NCBI RefSeq assembly: GCF_023333595.1
Contig: NZ_JAIQZM010000008.1
Span: forward strand, 1-64,000
Length of the DNA: 64,000 bases
From: Argonema galeatum A003/A1
Lineage (GTDB): Bacteria > Cyanobacteriota > Cyanobacteriia > Cyanobacteriales > Aerosakkonemataceae
Reading direction: 5' to 3'
Shown here: positions 9,601 to 17,540 of the stretch, in pieces
Position numbering within the stretch: position 1 is the stretch's first letter
Layout: every line of letters starts with the position of its first letter
Program-made: the position numbers and the translations under genes
The notes under the pieces: generated by a model
Told to the model about the DNA's origin: nothing
Database searches by the model: none
What the model saw: the letters and a program-made list of their open reading frames with translations, nothing else

Positions 9601-10981
9601 ATTGCGATCGCACATACAGAGTTAAGTCGAACTTGGCAGAAGCTTCAGCACTGGAAAACATCTCTATAGTTAGCCCTGGCAGTTCCAGTGCTGAAGCTTC
9701 TAAATTTATCATGTTAAACCATACTTGGAACAGAGGATTGTAGGTGAGATTTCGTTCCGGCTGCAGTTCCTCTACCAGCTTTTCAAATGGCATTTCCTGA
9801 TGTTCGTAAGCCCCTAATGTCACCTCCTTAACTGTTGTCAACAGTTCCCGAAAACTGGGATTTCCATCCCAATGAGTGCGTAACACTACAGTATTGATGA
9901 AAAAACCAATTAACTGCTCTACTTCGGGACGGTTGCGACCTGCGACGGGAGATCCAACTACAATGTCTTGCGTACCCGTGTAGCGAGACAGTAAAGCTTT
10001 GAAGGCGGCTAACAGCGTCATAAATAAGGTAGCCCCTTCTCGTTGACTTAAAATATTTAGCGCCTCACTAAGAGTCTGAGAAAGGTGCTGAGATTGTTTT
10101 GCACCACTGAAAGTTTGAATCGTTGGACGGGGCCGATCTATGGGCAATTCTAGCAAAGGAGGTGCTACATCAAGTTGTTGTTTCCAATAAGACAGTTCTT
10201 GTTGTAAAACTTCTCCAGCAAACCGCTCTCGCTGCCAGTAGGCAAAATCCACATACTGGATAGGTAATGAAGGCAAGGAAGAGGGATGTCCCTGTTCGTA
10301 AGCCGAGTAGAATATTCCCAGTTCCCGACGCAACAAGTTCATCGACCAACCATCAGAAATGATGTGGTGTAGGGTCAGCAGTAGGATATATTCTTTTTCT
10401 TGGAGTTGTAGTAAAGTTCCTCGAATTAAGGAATCGTTTTCAAGAACGAAGGGTTGTAAGTGTTCGTTCTTGACGAACTGTTGTACTTTAGGATATTGTT
10501 CGGTTTCTGATAAGTTTTGCAAGTCTACTAAAGGCAGGGAGAAATTAGAAGTGCTACGAACGAGGGTAACAGGAATCCCGTTACGAGTTGCAAAATTAGT
10601 CCGCAGGACTTCGTGACGGTCAATCAGCGATTTTAAAGCTTCTTCTAGAGCAATTAAATTGAGATTACCTTTGAGGCGTAATGCCATTGCCATATTATAG
10701 GCAGCATTTTTGCCTTCTAGTTGGTCTAGAAACCACAATCTTTCTTGGGCAAAAGAGAGGGGTAAGTCTTTGTCTCTGGGAACGGGTTTAATTAGCCCTG
10801 GGGTATCTGAATTAACTTGCTCCAGAAATGCCAGGATTTCCGATTTACGCTCTTTCATTTGCGCCAGTAAATCGGGGGTCATTGTTCCTGGCGTAGCACC
10901 ATAGCGCAAACGACCCTCATCAATCCATAGCTTGACCTGAAGACGGCGGAGTTCGGATAAAAATTCTTCAACAGGTTTCAT
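6659..10981 (-). CDS. NRPS termination module (TubC-C-A-PCP-TE)
   Basis: A 1,440-residue nonribosomal peptide synthetase. Residues 1-55 form a TubC-type N-terminal docking domain. Condensation domain 70-500 has an intact HHIISDG (205-211). The adenylation domain (about 535-1040) has LYTSGSTGQPKG (685-696), but its A5 motif reads NGLGGTE (831-837) in place of N-YGPTE. The carrier domain has GGHSL (1082-1086). The thioesterase (1140-1440) has GHCFGG with Cys1214 where Ser is usual, plus Asp1241 and His1404 as likely triad partners. The specificity residues I read are D-A-M-H-V-G-G-F-H-K, which I cannot assign to a substrate. The gene starts with a GGAGG site 9 nt before the ATG, 65 bp behind the radical SAM gene. 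It is the last assembly-line protein of the cluster. Confidence 0.95.
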   Translation of the reverse strand: MKPVEEFLSELRRLQVKLWIDEGRLRYGATPGTMTPDLLAQMKERKSEILAFLEQVNSDTPGLIKPVPRDKDLPLSFAQERLWFLDQLEGKNAAYNMAMALRLKGNLNLIALEEALKSLIDRHEVLRTNFATRNGIPVTLVRSTSNFSLPLVDLQNLSETEQYPKVQQFVKNEHLQPFVLENDSLIRGTLLQLQEKEYILLLTLHHIISDGWSMNLLRRELGIFYSAYEQGHPSSLPSLPIQYVDFAYWQRERFAGEVLQQELSYWKQQLDVAPPLLELPIDRPRPTIQTFSGAKQSQHLSQTLSEALNILSQREGATLFMTLLAAFKALLSRYTGTQDIVVGSPVAGRNRPEVEQLIGFFINTVVLRTHWDGNPSFRELLTTVKEVTLGAYEHQEMPFEKLVEELQPERNLTYNPLFQVWFNMINLEASALELPGLTIEMFSSAEASAKFDLTLYVRSQFEGIKLEWVYNRDLFNPETIAWMMGHFQTLLEAIVANPEQPIANLPLLGETERQRLRNCKNSVRPNQPFTEFPKAAIEQSIPARFEEQVRKYPHNIAIYTKNHQWTYSTLNHKANAIAQTLLQLCPSERIALLLEHDAPAIASILGVLKAGKTYIPLDPSYPQLRLTYILKDSQASAIFTNDRNLAIAQKLTSNKIQIINIDEIDLESSCNEVNLSTPDTLAYILYTSGSTGQPKGVIQSDRNVLHFIRNYTNNLHIAAEDKLTLLSSYSFDAAVMDIFGALLNGATLYPIDITAESLTYLVDCLRQQEITIYHSTPTLYRHFLETLPGPAQSLEIPFPTIRLVVLGGEEVVKKDVDLYREYFSDSCLFVNGLGGTESSFHLQYLIDNQTVIPGQLVPVGYPFEDTEILLLTEAGINTEVYGEIAIRSPYIALGYWQKPQLTQAVFLPDPEGGKCRIYRTGDLGRLRADGTIEFLGRKDFQVKIRGFRIELCEIEATLAQHPAVKETVVIASPDISGDKRLVAYVVFNPGSTSTASELRHFLKDRLPNYMVPAAFAILDALPLTPNGKINRRALPDPDPTRQEPTDNVIAPRDELELQLTKIWEKVLNIKPIHIRENFFDLGGHSLLAIQLFSQIKNTLDKDIPIATIFQAPTVEELANILRQEGWSNRWSSLVPLKPAGSKLPFFFHGGAAEAITWAKFGRCLPIDRPFYGLQHQILEGKPIFQNSVEEMAAHCIKEIQIIQPNGPYFIGGHCFGGTVAFEIAQQLHAQGEKVALLVLVDAYAPKPLPKDNLLWRTQAFFHKADFLLYKTYYYHADNLRQRHLAEKLTYIWDWLLEKAQSKFRQKLGGKMLKSQPSNHKHSNPIANLPKSENSDRASNPDEFIAHEIRYLEAEKVNRAAKAEYIPQVYPERIILLRASKQILEWYFGDRLGWSDLAAGGVESHEIPGIFGNLFNQSSLPFLVEKVKLALEETQVNPKKL

Positions 10982-11046
10982 CGAAACAAACCTCCGAGTG
11001 CGGATATACCGTTAAAAAGCATAATTATGAGCCTTCTCTGAAGGAA

Positions 11047-12648
11047 TTATTGAGCATTATTTTTGATTAATTCTGACTCTTCCGTCCGCTCTCGCAGTTT
11101 TGCTTCTGCTGCTAGATACTCAGCCAATTGGGATTGAATTTGCTCTTTGACAATCTGGCGGTACTCCAGTAAATGCTCTAGTTGAGCGCAAACAAATAAA
11201 TAACGTTTCCAGCCGCTGCGATAATGTTGGTATATACCATAAAGGTTGCGCCAGAACTGCCAACGGGTATTTCTGACAATCCCTTGCCGCCAACAAACAA
11301 TCAGTAGCGGTCGAATCATCGCCCAAGTCAGTTTTTTCTTAGCAGTTTGTCGTATTCTGGGATACTTTGCCTGTCCCAAAATGAGAAACTGACGGTAGGT
11401 ACGGTCTAGAAAGCGCGCTGGCTCGTATAACTTCCAAAATGCTTCAACATATTCGCCAGCAATTTCTTCTAACGGACGGGTTGGTACAAAGTTCATCAAT
11501 GTAGTTTGATTGATGTTGCCCAATCCACTTCGGAGCCGTCCTTCTTTATTGAGCCGATGCCAGAGGGCAGTATCAGGGAGGGCTTGCAACATACTGAAGA
11601 TGGCAGCAGGAATAGCCGTTTTCTCAACAAACTGGACAATGCGATCGCCTGCTCCCTGTTTTTCTCCATCAAACCCAATAATAAATCCTGCCATTACCCG
11701 CAGCCCTGACTGCATAATTGCATGAACTGCTTCACTCAGAGAGTCTCGTGTATTTTGGTACTTCCGAGTTAAAGTTAAGCTTTCTGCATCGGGTGTCTCA
11801 ATTCCTAAAAAGACACCCCCAAAATTACACTGCACCATCATATCCATCAGTTCTCGATCTTGTGCCAAATCCACTGATGCTTCCGTGGTGAAAGAGAAAG
11901 GATAATCATGTTTAACCATCCAGGGTTTCAACTCTTTTAGCAGCAGTTTGACATTGCGCTTATTCCCAATGAAGTTATCATCCACCATAAAAATGCTGCG
12001 TCGCCACCCCAACTCATAGAGACGTTCTAATTCAGCCAGGAGTTGTGCTGGGGTTTTAGTTCGAGGTTTGCGACCATAGAGGACAATGATGTCGCAGAAT
12101 TCACACTGAAAGGGACACCCCCGTGAAAACTGGACTGACATATCCATATATGCGTCAAACTCCAGTAGGTCGAAGCGCGGGATGGGTGTGCGGCTGACAT
12201 CGGGCTTTTCTCCCCCAGACCGGAAAACCCCGCCAGTGTCACCCCGTTCAATCGCTTCTACAAACATCGGTAGGGTAATTTCTCCTTCATCAAGAATCAA
12301 ATAATCAGCCCCCGCTGCTTTGGCTTCATCGGGTAAGCTGGTGGGATAAGGTCCCCCTACTGCAACAGCTTTGCCTCGCTGTTTCGCCTCCTGAATTTGA
12401 TTGAGGAGATCCTGCTTTTGGACAATCATCGCTGAGAGAATGACTAAATCTGCCCAAGCCCACTCCGCTTCAGTTATCTGACGAAAATTCCGGTCTACTA
12501 ACTTAAACTCCCAGTCTTGGGGAAGAATAGCTGCTACAGTCACCAAACCCAACGGTGGCAACGACACCTTACGATTCATCAGAGCCAAGGTTTTCTCAAA
12601 AGACCAAAAACTTTGAGGAAACAGGGGGTAAATCAGTAAAATCCGCAT
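11047..12648 (-). CDS. B12-binding radical SAM enzyme (DUF4070 type)
   Basis: A 533-residue class B-like radical SAM protein. The N-terminal cobalamin-binding domain covers about residues 1-140. The iron-sulfur motif CxxxCxxC is at Cys178, Cys182 and Cys185 (SRGCPFQCEFC), followed by the TIM-barrel core with VDDNFIGNKR and GGVFLGIETP. The C-terminal region resembles DUF4070, also seen in hopanoid methylase HpnP-like proteins. Such enzymes commonly methylate unactivated carbons. It lies between the two NRPS genes, so it probably tailors the peptide, but a lone housekeeping relative of this family is widespread in cyanobacteria. The target is unknown. Confidence 0.88.
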   Translation of the reverse strand: MRILLIYPLFPQSFWSFEKTLALMNRKVSLPPLGLVTVAAILPQDWEFKLVDRNFRQITEAEWAWADLVILSAMIVQKQDLLNQIQEAKQRGKAVAVGGPYPTSLPDEAKAAGADYLILDEGEITLPMFVEAIERGDTGGVFRSGGEKPDVSRTPIPRFDLLEFDAYMDMSVQFSRGCPFQCEFCDIIVLYGRKPRTKTPAQLLAELERLYELGWRRSIFMVDDNFIGNKRNVKLLLKELKPWMVKHDYPFSFTTEASVDLAQDRELMDMMVQCNFGGVFLGIETPDAESLTLTRKYQNTRDSLSEAVHAIMQSGLRVMAGFIIGFDGEKQGAGDRIVQFVEKTAIPAAIFSMLQALPDTALWHRLNKEGRLRSGLGNINQTTLMNFVPTRPLEEIAGEYVEAFWKLYEPARFLDRTYRQFLILGQAKYPRIRQTAKKKLTWAMIRPLLIVCWRQGIVRNTRWQFWRNLYGIYQHYRSGWKRYLFVCAQLEHLLEYRQIVKEQIQSQLAEYLAAEAKLRERTEESELIKNNAQ

Positions 12649-12752
12649 TATTTATCAATCCTGATATAGTGGGATTAGCTCGAGAGGAGTTCCAGATGGT
12701 TAACCGTTAAAGCGCCAACAGCTTTGTTAGATACAAATATTATTCAATTATT

Positions 12753-15700
12753 TCATAATTCTCCTTGTTCTAGATTGTTTTCAGTTGATGAGCGTTGTCC
12801 TGACTTAGCCCACAGGATTGTTTCGATGCGATCGCTCAATTGAGCTATGGTAGGCGATTCAAACAGGTCGCGCAACCGTAACTCCACCTCGAAAGCTTTC
12901 TGAATGCGAGATACAACCTGAGTGGCTAACAGAGAATGTCCCCCCAGTTCAAAAAAGTTGTCATGGATTCCCACTCGCTTGACTTTTAGAAGTGATGACC
13001 AGATATCTGCTAGTTGCTGCTCTGTGGAGGTGCGAGGGGAGACAAAGTTGGTTGAGAGCGTATCTTCTATCTCAGGTGAAGGTAAGGCACGACGGTCAAC
13101 TTTGCCATTAGGAGTTAGAGGGAGTTTTTCCAACCTGACAAACGCTGATGGCATCATATATTCTGGTAGTTTGGTCTGTAGGAAGGAATATAGTTCGGTT
13201 GGGGTAAGTTGTTCTCGATCGCAGACAACGTAAGCGATAAGAGGTTTGTTACCGGATTGCTCTTCTTTAAGAATAACGACAGCTTCTCGCACTCCTGGGT
13301 ATTGGGTGAGGACTGTTTCAATTTCTCCAAGTTCGATGCGGAAACCCCGAATTTTCACTTGATTATCAATTCGACCGAGAAACTCGATGTTGCCATCGCT
13401 GAGGTAGCGCACGCGATCGCCTGTTTTGTAAAGGCGTGCCTGGGGTGCGTTACTAAATGGATTGGGAATAAATTTTTCCTGAGTCAAGTCTAAGCGGTTG
13501 AGATAACCTCGCGCTAAACCAATACCGCCGATGTGTAATTCTCCTGGAATCCCGATAGGAACGGGTTGCAAATTGCGGTCGAGAACATAAATTTGGACAT
13601 TAACAATGGCACGTCCAATTGGCACTTCTTTCTTTATGGGTGTTGATGCTGCCACCCTGTAGGTTGTGGCAACTACAGTTGCTTCAGTCGGGCCATAAGT
13701 ATTCACTAATTGAGGATAATCGCCTATACACTTTTGCCACATTTTCACAGATTCGGGCAGAACTCGTTCTCCCCCAATAATTACCAATCGCAGGGACTCA
13801 GGAAGTGTTACATCGGTTGTTCCTAATTCAGAAACCATTAGTTGCCAATAGGCTGTAGGCAGATCTAAAACTGTTAGCTGCAAATCCTGGCAGGTTTTCA
13901 GGAAAGTCGCTACCGAAGTTAACATTTCCTCAGTTCGCAGCACTAATGTCCCACCAGATGTAAGGCAGGGATAGATTTCTTCTGCTGCTGTATCGAAACT
14001 AATCGAAGCAAATTGCAGCACGCGATCGCGTAGTGTCTCCGCAGGAGAATCACGCTCATTTAATCCATATTCAGAAATAGCAGCCTGTGTAAAATTAACC
14101 AAAGAGCGATGTTCGATCATCACCCCTTTGGGTTTTCCGGTAGAACCCGACGTATAGATGACGTAGGATAAGTTATTCGGCGTAATGTGGCTGACTGGAT
14201 TTGCTTTACTTTCTTGGGCGATCGCACTTTTATCTCGCTCCAAACAAACCTGATACACCCCTTTGGCAGTAAACTGATGCTGGAACTTCTCTTGAGTTAA
14301 CAACAGCGATATTTGTGCATCCGACACCATATAGTTTAAGCGTTCTGTCGGATAAGTAGGATCTAAAGGTACATAAACCCCACCCGCTTTGAGGATACCT
14401 AACAGTCCCACAATCATCTCTGGGGAACGTTCCACACACAAACCTACCAGTACCTCTGGCTTCACCCCCAAAGACTGAAGATAATGCGCTAATTGATTTG
14501 CTTTGGCATTCAACTGTGCATAGGTGAAAGTTTGATCTTTAAAAACGACAGCTAGCCAATCTGGCGTTTTTTGAACCTGGGCTTCAAAAAGCTGTGGAAT
14601 AGTTTGGTCGATTGGAAATTCGGCTTTTGCTTGGTTGAATTTAAAGCAAATACGCTCTTTCTCTCCAGGAGAAAGCAAATTGATATTAGCAATAGGTTGG
14701 TTTATACTCTCTAACAATGAATCTAGCACGTTCATAAAATGTTGAATGGCTAACCCTTGCAATTCTTCATCAAAAATATCTTGATGAAAATCGAAATCTA
14801 AAAAAAGATTTTCCGATTCATTCCAATCGCGTATTTTGACGACAAGGCTTTCATATCCATGCCCTGAATGAATAGATTCACTTGTTATCTTGGCTTTCCC
14901 AAATTCCGACTTTGATTGTAGTTCGTAATTCAATACCACATCATAAATTGGTTTTTGGAAAGAACTTACGATCGCATACTGCCCGTATTTAATAGCCTCA
15001 GAGGTTGTACTGGCAATTCGACTAATTAATGAGAAAATAGTGTCGTCTGTTTGAATTACAATTCGCAGCGGCACAGTTTGCACAAAAGCACCGATAGATT
15101 TCTTGAAAATTTTCAAACGTCGATTGTGCAATGGCATTCCAATCGAAATATGACGGTTGTTATCAATCTTGTAAAGATAAACTGCAAAAGCCGCTAAAAA
15201 AATATTAAACAGGGATGTGTTTACTGTATTTACTGCTACATCTTTTTGAGTTGCAATAGTTTTAATTTTTTGAGTTCGAGCAACGCCTAAATTGTAAGAA
15301 ACTCTTTTTACGAGTGTCGTCTGCTTGATAATTTTTTTACCATAAAATGCAATCGGCTCGATGTCTTCTGCCAGCTTTTGTTCCCAATAAGCTTTTGCTC
15401 TAAAATATCGGTCAGAGTTTTGATAGGTTCGCTCGTAATCTATGTAATCTTGAAATTGAGGAAGTTCTAGCTGTCCTTGCAACCGCTGGTTCGCCGAATA
15501 ATCATAAAATATTGATAGATAATCAAAAATGAATTCAAATGATAAACCGTCTACAATAATTTGATGTGTTTTGAAGTAAACAATAAATTTATTTTTTGAT
15601 AATTTTATTAGTACGCAATCAAATAAGCATTTATTTAAATTGAATATAATCTGGGAACGCTTATTTACCCAAGCTGGAAGGCGAGCAATATCTGAAGCTT

Positions 15701-17474
15701 GTGAGAAATCTAAATATTCCACTGTATAGGGGAAATTGGCGATAACCCTTTGCTGCGGTACTCCATCAATTTCCTCAATGATTGTCCGTAAGGCATCGCT
15801 GGCATTAATAAGCGCCTGGAATGCTTTTTGGAAGTGTTCTGGAGAAATATCGGTTAGGATGGTAACAATAACTGCATTATTATAGATAGGTGTATCTGGA
15901 TTTAATTGCTGTGATAACCAAATTATGAGTTGATTAGCTGTCAAGTTTGAGCGGCGGCGATCGTTGATGAAATCTTCTCCCTCTACCTGAGAGTTGGCAT
16001 CATTAAACTTCCTCGCTAATTGATATCGTTCGACTTTTGTTAATAGCGGCAGTTCTAAAAGTTGTAGCTCCGAATTTATAACAATGCTTTCTAACAACGT
16101 TTGGAAATAATTTGCCATCCGCTCGATGGTGACAGAATCAAACAAGTCTGTATTGTACCGGAATACACAGCGCAACCCTTCAGATTCGTCAGCGATATCT
16201 AAGGTTAGATCTAACCCAACTGTACCCGTATCTAACTGGCAATCCTCTATTTTTAAGCCTTGTGCTTCTACTACCACCTTTGGCATATTTCTGAGTTGAA
16301 ATAATATCTGAAACAGTGGGGTATGGTTTAAGTTTCGCGTTGGGTGTAGTTCTTCTACTAACTTCTCAAATGGAATATCCTGATGAGCATAGGCTCTTAA
16401 AGCTACCTCGCGTACCTGACTTAATAGCTCCCGAAATGTGGAGTTTGTATCTATCTGAGTCCGCAAAACTAGGGTATTAATGAAAACCCCAATTAGTTTT
16501 TCCGTTTCTATGCGATCGCGTCCGGCGATCGGAGTGCCTACAATAATGTCATCCTGACCCGTATACCGATAGAGCAATATCTGAAAAGCTGCCAGCAGGG
16601 TCATAAACAACGTCACCCCTTCCTGCTGACTCAAGGTTTTAAGTGATTCGCTAAGATTTTTGGGTAACAATAGCGACCACTTTGCTCCCCCGAAAGTACG
16701 GACTGCCGATCGCGATCGATCTGTGGGTAACTCCAGCACGGGTAAATTGCCACTCAGTTGCTTTTTCCAGTAGGCAAGCTGCCGATCCAATACTTCGCCT
16801 TGCAGTCGCTCTCGCTGCCACTGGGCGAAGTCTCCGTATTGAATTGCTAACTCTGGTAGCGGAGAAGGTTTTCCGGTAGAGAACGCATCGTAGAGTGCTA
16901 CGAGTTCTTTGAGCAAAACTCCCATAGACCACCCATCAAAGATGATGTGGTGCATTGTCAACAGCAGAATATGCTCTTCCGGGTCTAGTCGCAATAAGGT
17001 TGCCCTCACTAAAGGCAACTGAGATAAATTGAAACTGTGCTGCGCCTCTTGGACTGCAAGACGTTGGACTTCAGCTTTTCGCTCATTTGTAGGTAGATGA
17101 CTTAGTTCTACAATTGGCCAAGTTAGGGTCAGAGTGGGAGCAATTACTTGAACAGGTTGACCATCGACGGCTGGAAAGCTAGTGCGTAAAATTTCGTGGC
17201 GACGCACAATTTCATTGAGGCTTTGCTCCAGGACTGCAACATTTAGCTGACCCGCTAAGTGAATATTGCTAGGGCGATTATAAGCAGCATTTCCTGGTTC
17301 TAACTGGTCTACTAGCCAGATGCGAATTTGGGAAAATGATAAGAGAGTGCGATCGGTTGTCCGGGAGATAGTTTGTTCGAGGTTTGCTTTGACAGCTTTT
17401 TCTTTGAGTTTTTGCTCTAGCAGCGCTCGTTTGGCAGGAGAGAGTTGGGCAATTCGTTGGTTAATATCATCCAT
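12753..17474 (-). CDS. NRPS elongation protein with tandem condensation domains (C-C*-A-PCP)
   Basis: A 1,573-residue NRPS. Residues 1-30 (LSPAKRALLEQKLKEK) form a helical docking segment. The first C domain (about 42-480) has HHIIFDG (175-181). A second C-like domain (about 505-930) follows with no A or PCP between and has HQIIVDG (637-643), so the catalytic second His is Gln. The A domain (about 955-1470) has the standard VIYTSGSTGKPKG and NTYGPTE motifs. Its pocket residues read D-T-E-D-I-G-T-V-V-K. The acidic positions E and D suggest a basic amino acid such as Lys, beta-Lys or Orn (inference). The PCP has GGHSL (1511-1515). The C-terminus ends ENNLEQGEL, the type of acidic peptide that docks onto TubC domains. 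The second C domain DNA (about 14.7-15.9 kb) is visibly richer in A/T than its flanks. Confidence 0.95.
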   Translation of the reverse strand: MDDINQRIAQLSPAKRALLEQKLKEKAVKANLEQTISRTTDRTLLSFSQIRIWLVDQLEPGNAAYNRPSNIHLAGQLNVAVLEQSLNEIVRRHEILRTSFPAVDGQPVQVIAPTLTLTWPIVELSHLPTNERKAEVQRLAVQEAQHSFNLSQLPLVRATLLRLDPEEHILLLTMHHIIFDGWSMGVLLKELVALYDAFSTGKPSPLPELAIQYGDFAQWQRERLQGEVLDRQLAYWKKQLSGNLPVLELPTDRSRSAVRTFGGAKWSLLLPKNLSESLKTLSQQEGVTLFMTLLAAFQILLYRYTGQDDIIVGTPIAGRDRIETEKLIGVFINTLVLRTQIDTNSTFRELLSQVREVALRAYAHQDIPFEKLVEELHPTRNLNHTPLFQILFQLRNMPKVVVEAQGLKIEDCQLDTGTVGLDLTLDIADESEGLRCVFRYNTDLFDSVTIERMANYFQTLLESIVINSELQLLELPLLTKVERYQLARKFNDANSQVEGEDFINDRRRSNLTANQLIIWLSQQLNPDTPIYNNAVIVTILTDISPEHFQKAFQALINASDALRTIIEEIDGVPQQRVIANFPYTVEYLDFSQASDIARLPAWVNKRSQIIFNLNKCLFDCVLIKLSKNKFIVYFKTHQIIVDGLSFEFIFDYLSIFYDYSANQRLQGQLELPQFQDYIDYERTYQNSDRYFRAKAYWEQKLAEDIEPIAFYGKKIIKQTTLVKRVSYNLGVARTQKIKTIATQKDVAVNTVNTSLFNIFLAAFAVYLYKIDNNRHISIGMPLHNRRLKIFKKSIGAFVQTVPLRIVIQTDDTIFSLISRIASTTSEAIKYGQYAIVSSFQKPIYDVVLNYELQSKSEFGKAKITSESIHSGHGYESLVVKIRDWNESENLFLDFDFHQDIFDEELQGLAIQHFMNVLDSLLESINQPIANINLLSPGEKERICFKFNQAKAEFPIDQTIPQLFEAQVQKTPDWLAVVFKDQTFTYAQLNAKANQLAHYLQSLGVKPEVLVGLCVERSPEMIVGLLGILKAGGVYVPLDPTYPTERLNYMVSDAQISLLLTQEKFQHQFTAKGVYQVCLERDKSAIAQESKANPVSHITPNNLSYVIYTSGSTGKPKGVMIEHRSLVNFTQAAISEYGLNERDSPAETLRDRVLQFASISFDTAAEEIYPCLTSGGTLVLRTEEMLTSVATFLKTCQDLQLTVLDLPTAYWQLMVSELGTTDVTLPESLRLVIIGGERVLPESVKMWQKCIGDYPQLVNTYGPTEATVVATTYRVAASTPIKKEVPIGRAIVNVQIYVLDRNLQPVPIGIPGELHIGGIGLARGYLNRLDLTQEKFIPNPFSNAPQARLYKTGDRVRYLSDGNIEFLGRIDNQVKIRGFRIELGEIETVLTQYPGVREAVVILKEEQSGNKPLIAYVVCDREQLTPTELYSFLQTKLPEYMMPSAFVRLEKLPLTPNGKVDRRALPSPEIEDTLSTNFVSPRTSTEQQLADIWSSLLKVKRVGIHDNFFELGGHSLLATQVVSRIQKAFEVELRLRDLFESPTIAQLSDRIETILWAKSGQRSSTENNLEQGEL

Positions 17475-17540
17475 ATTTGCTGACCTAAACCTTATATTTA
17501 CTATCTTTTTGATGTATTCACGAGCGCTTTTGTTGTTTCT

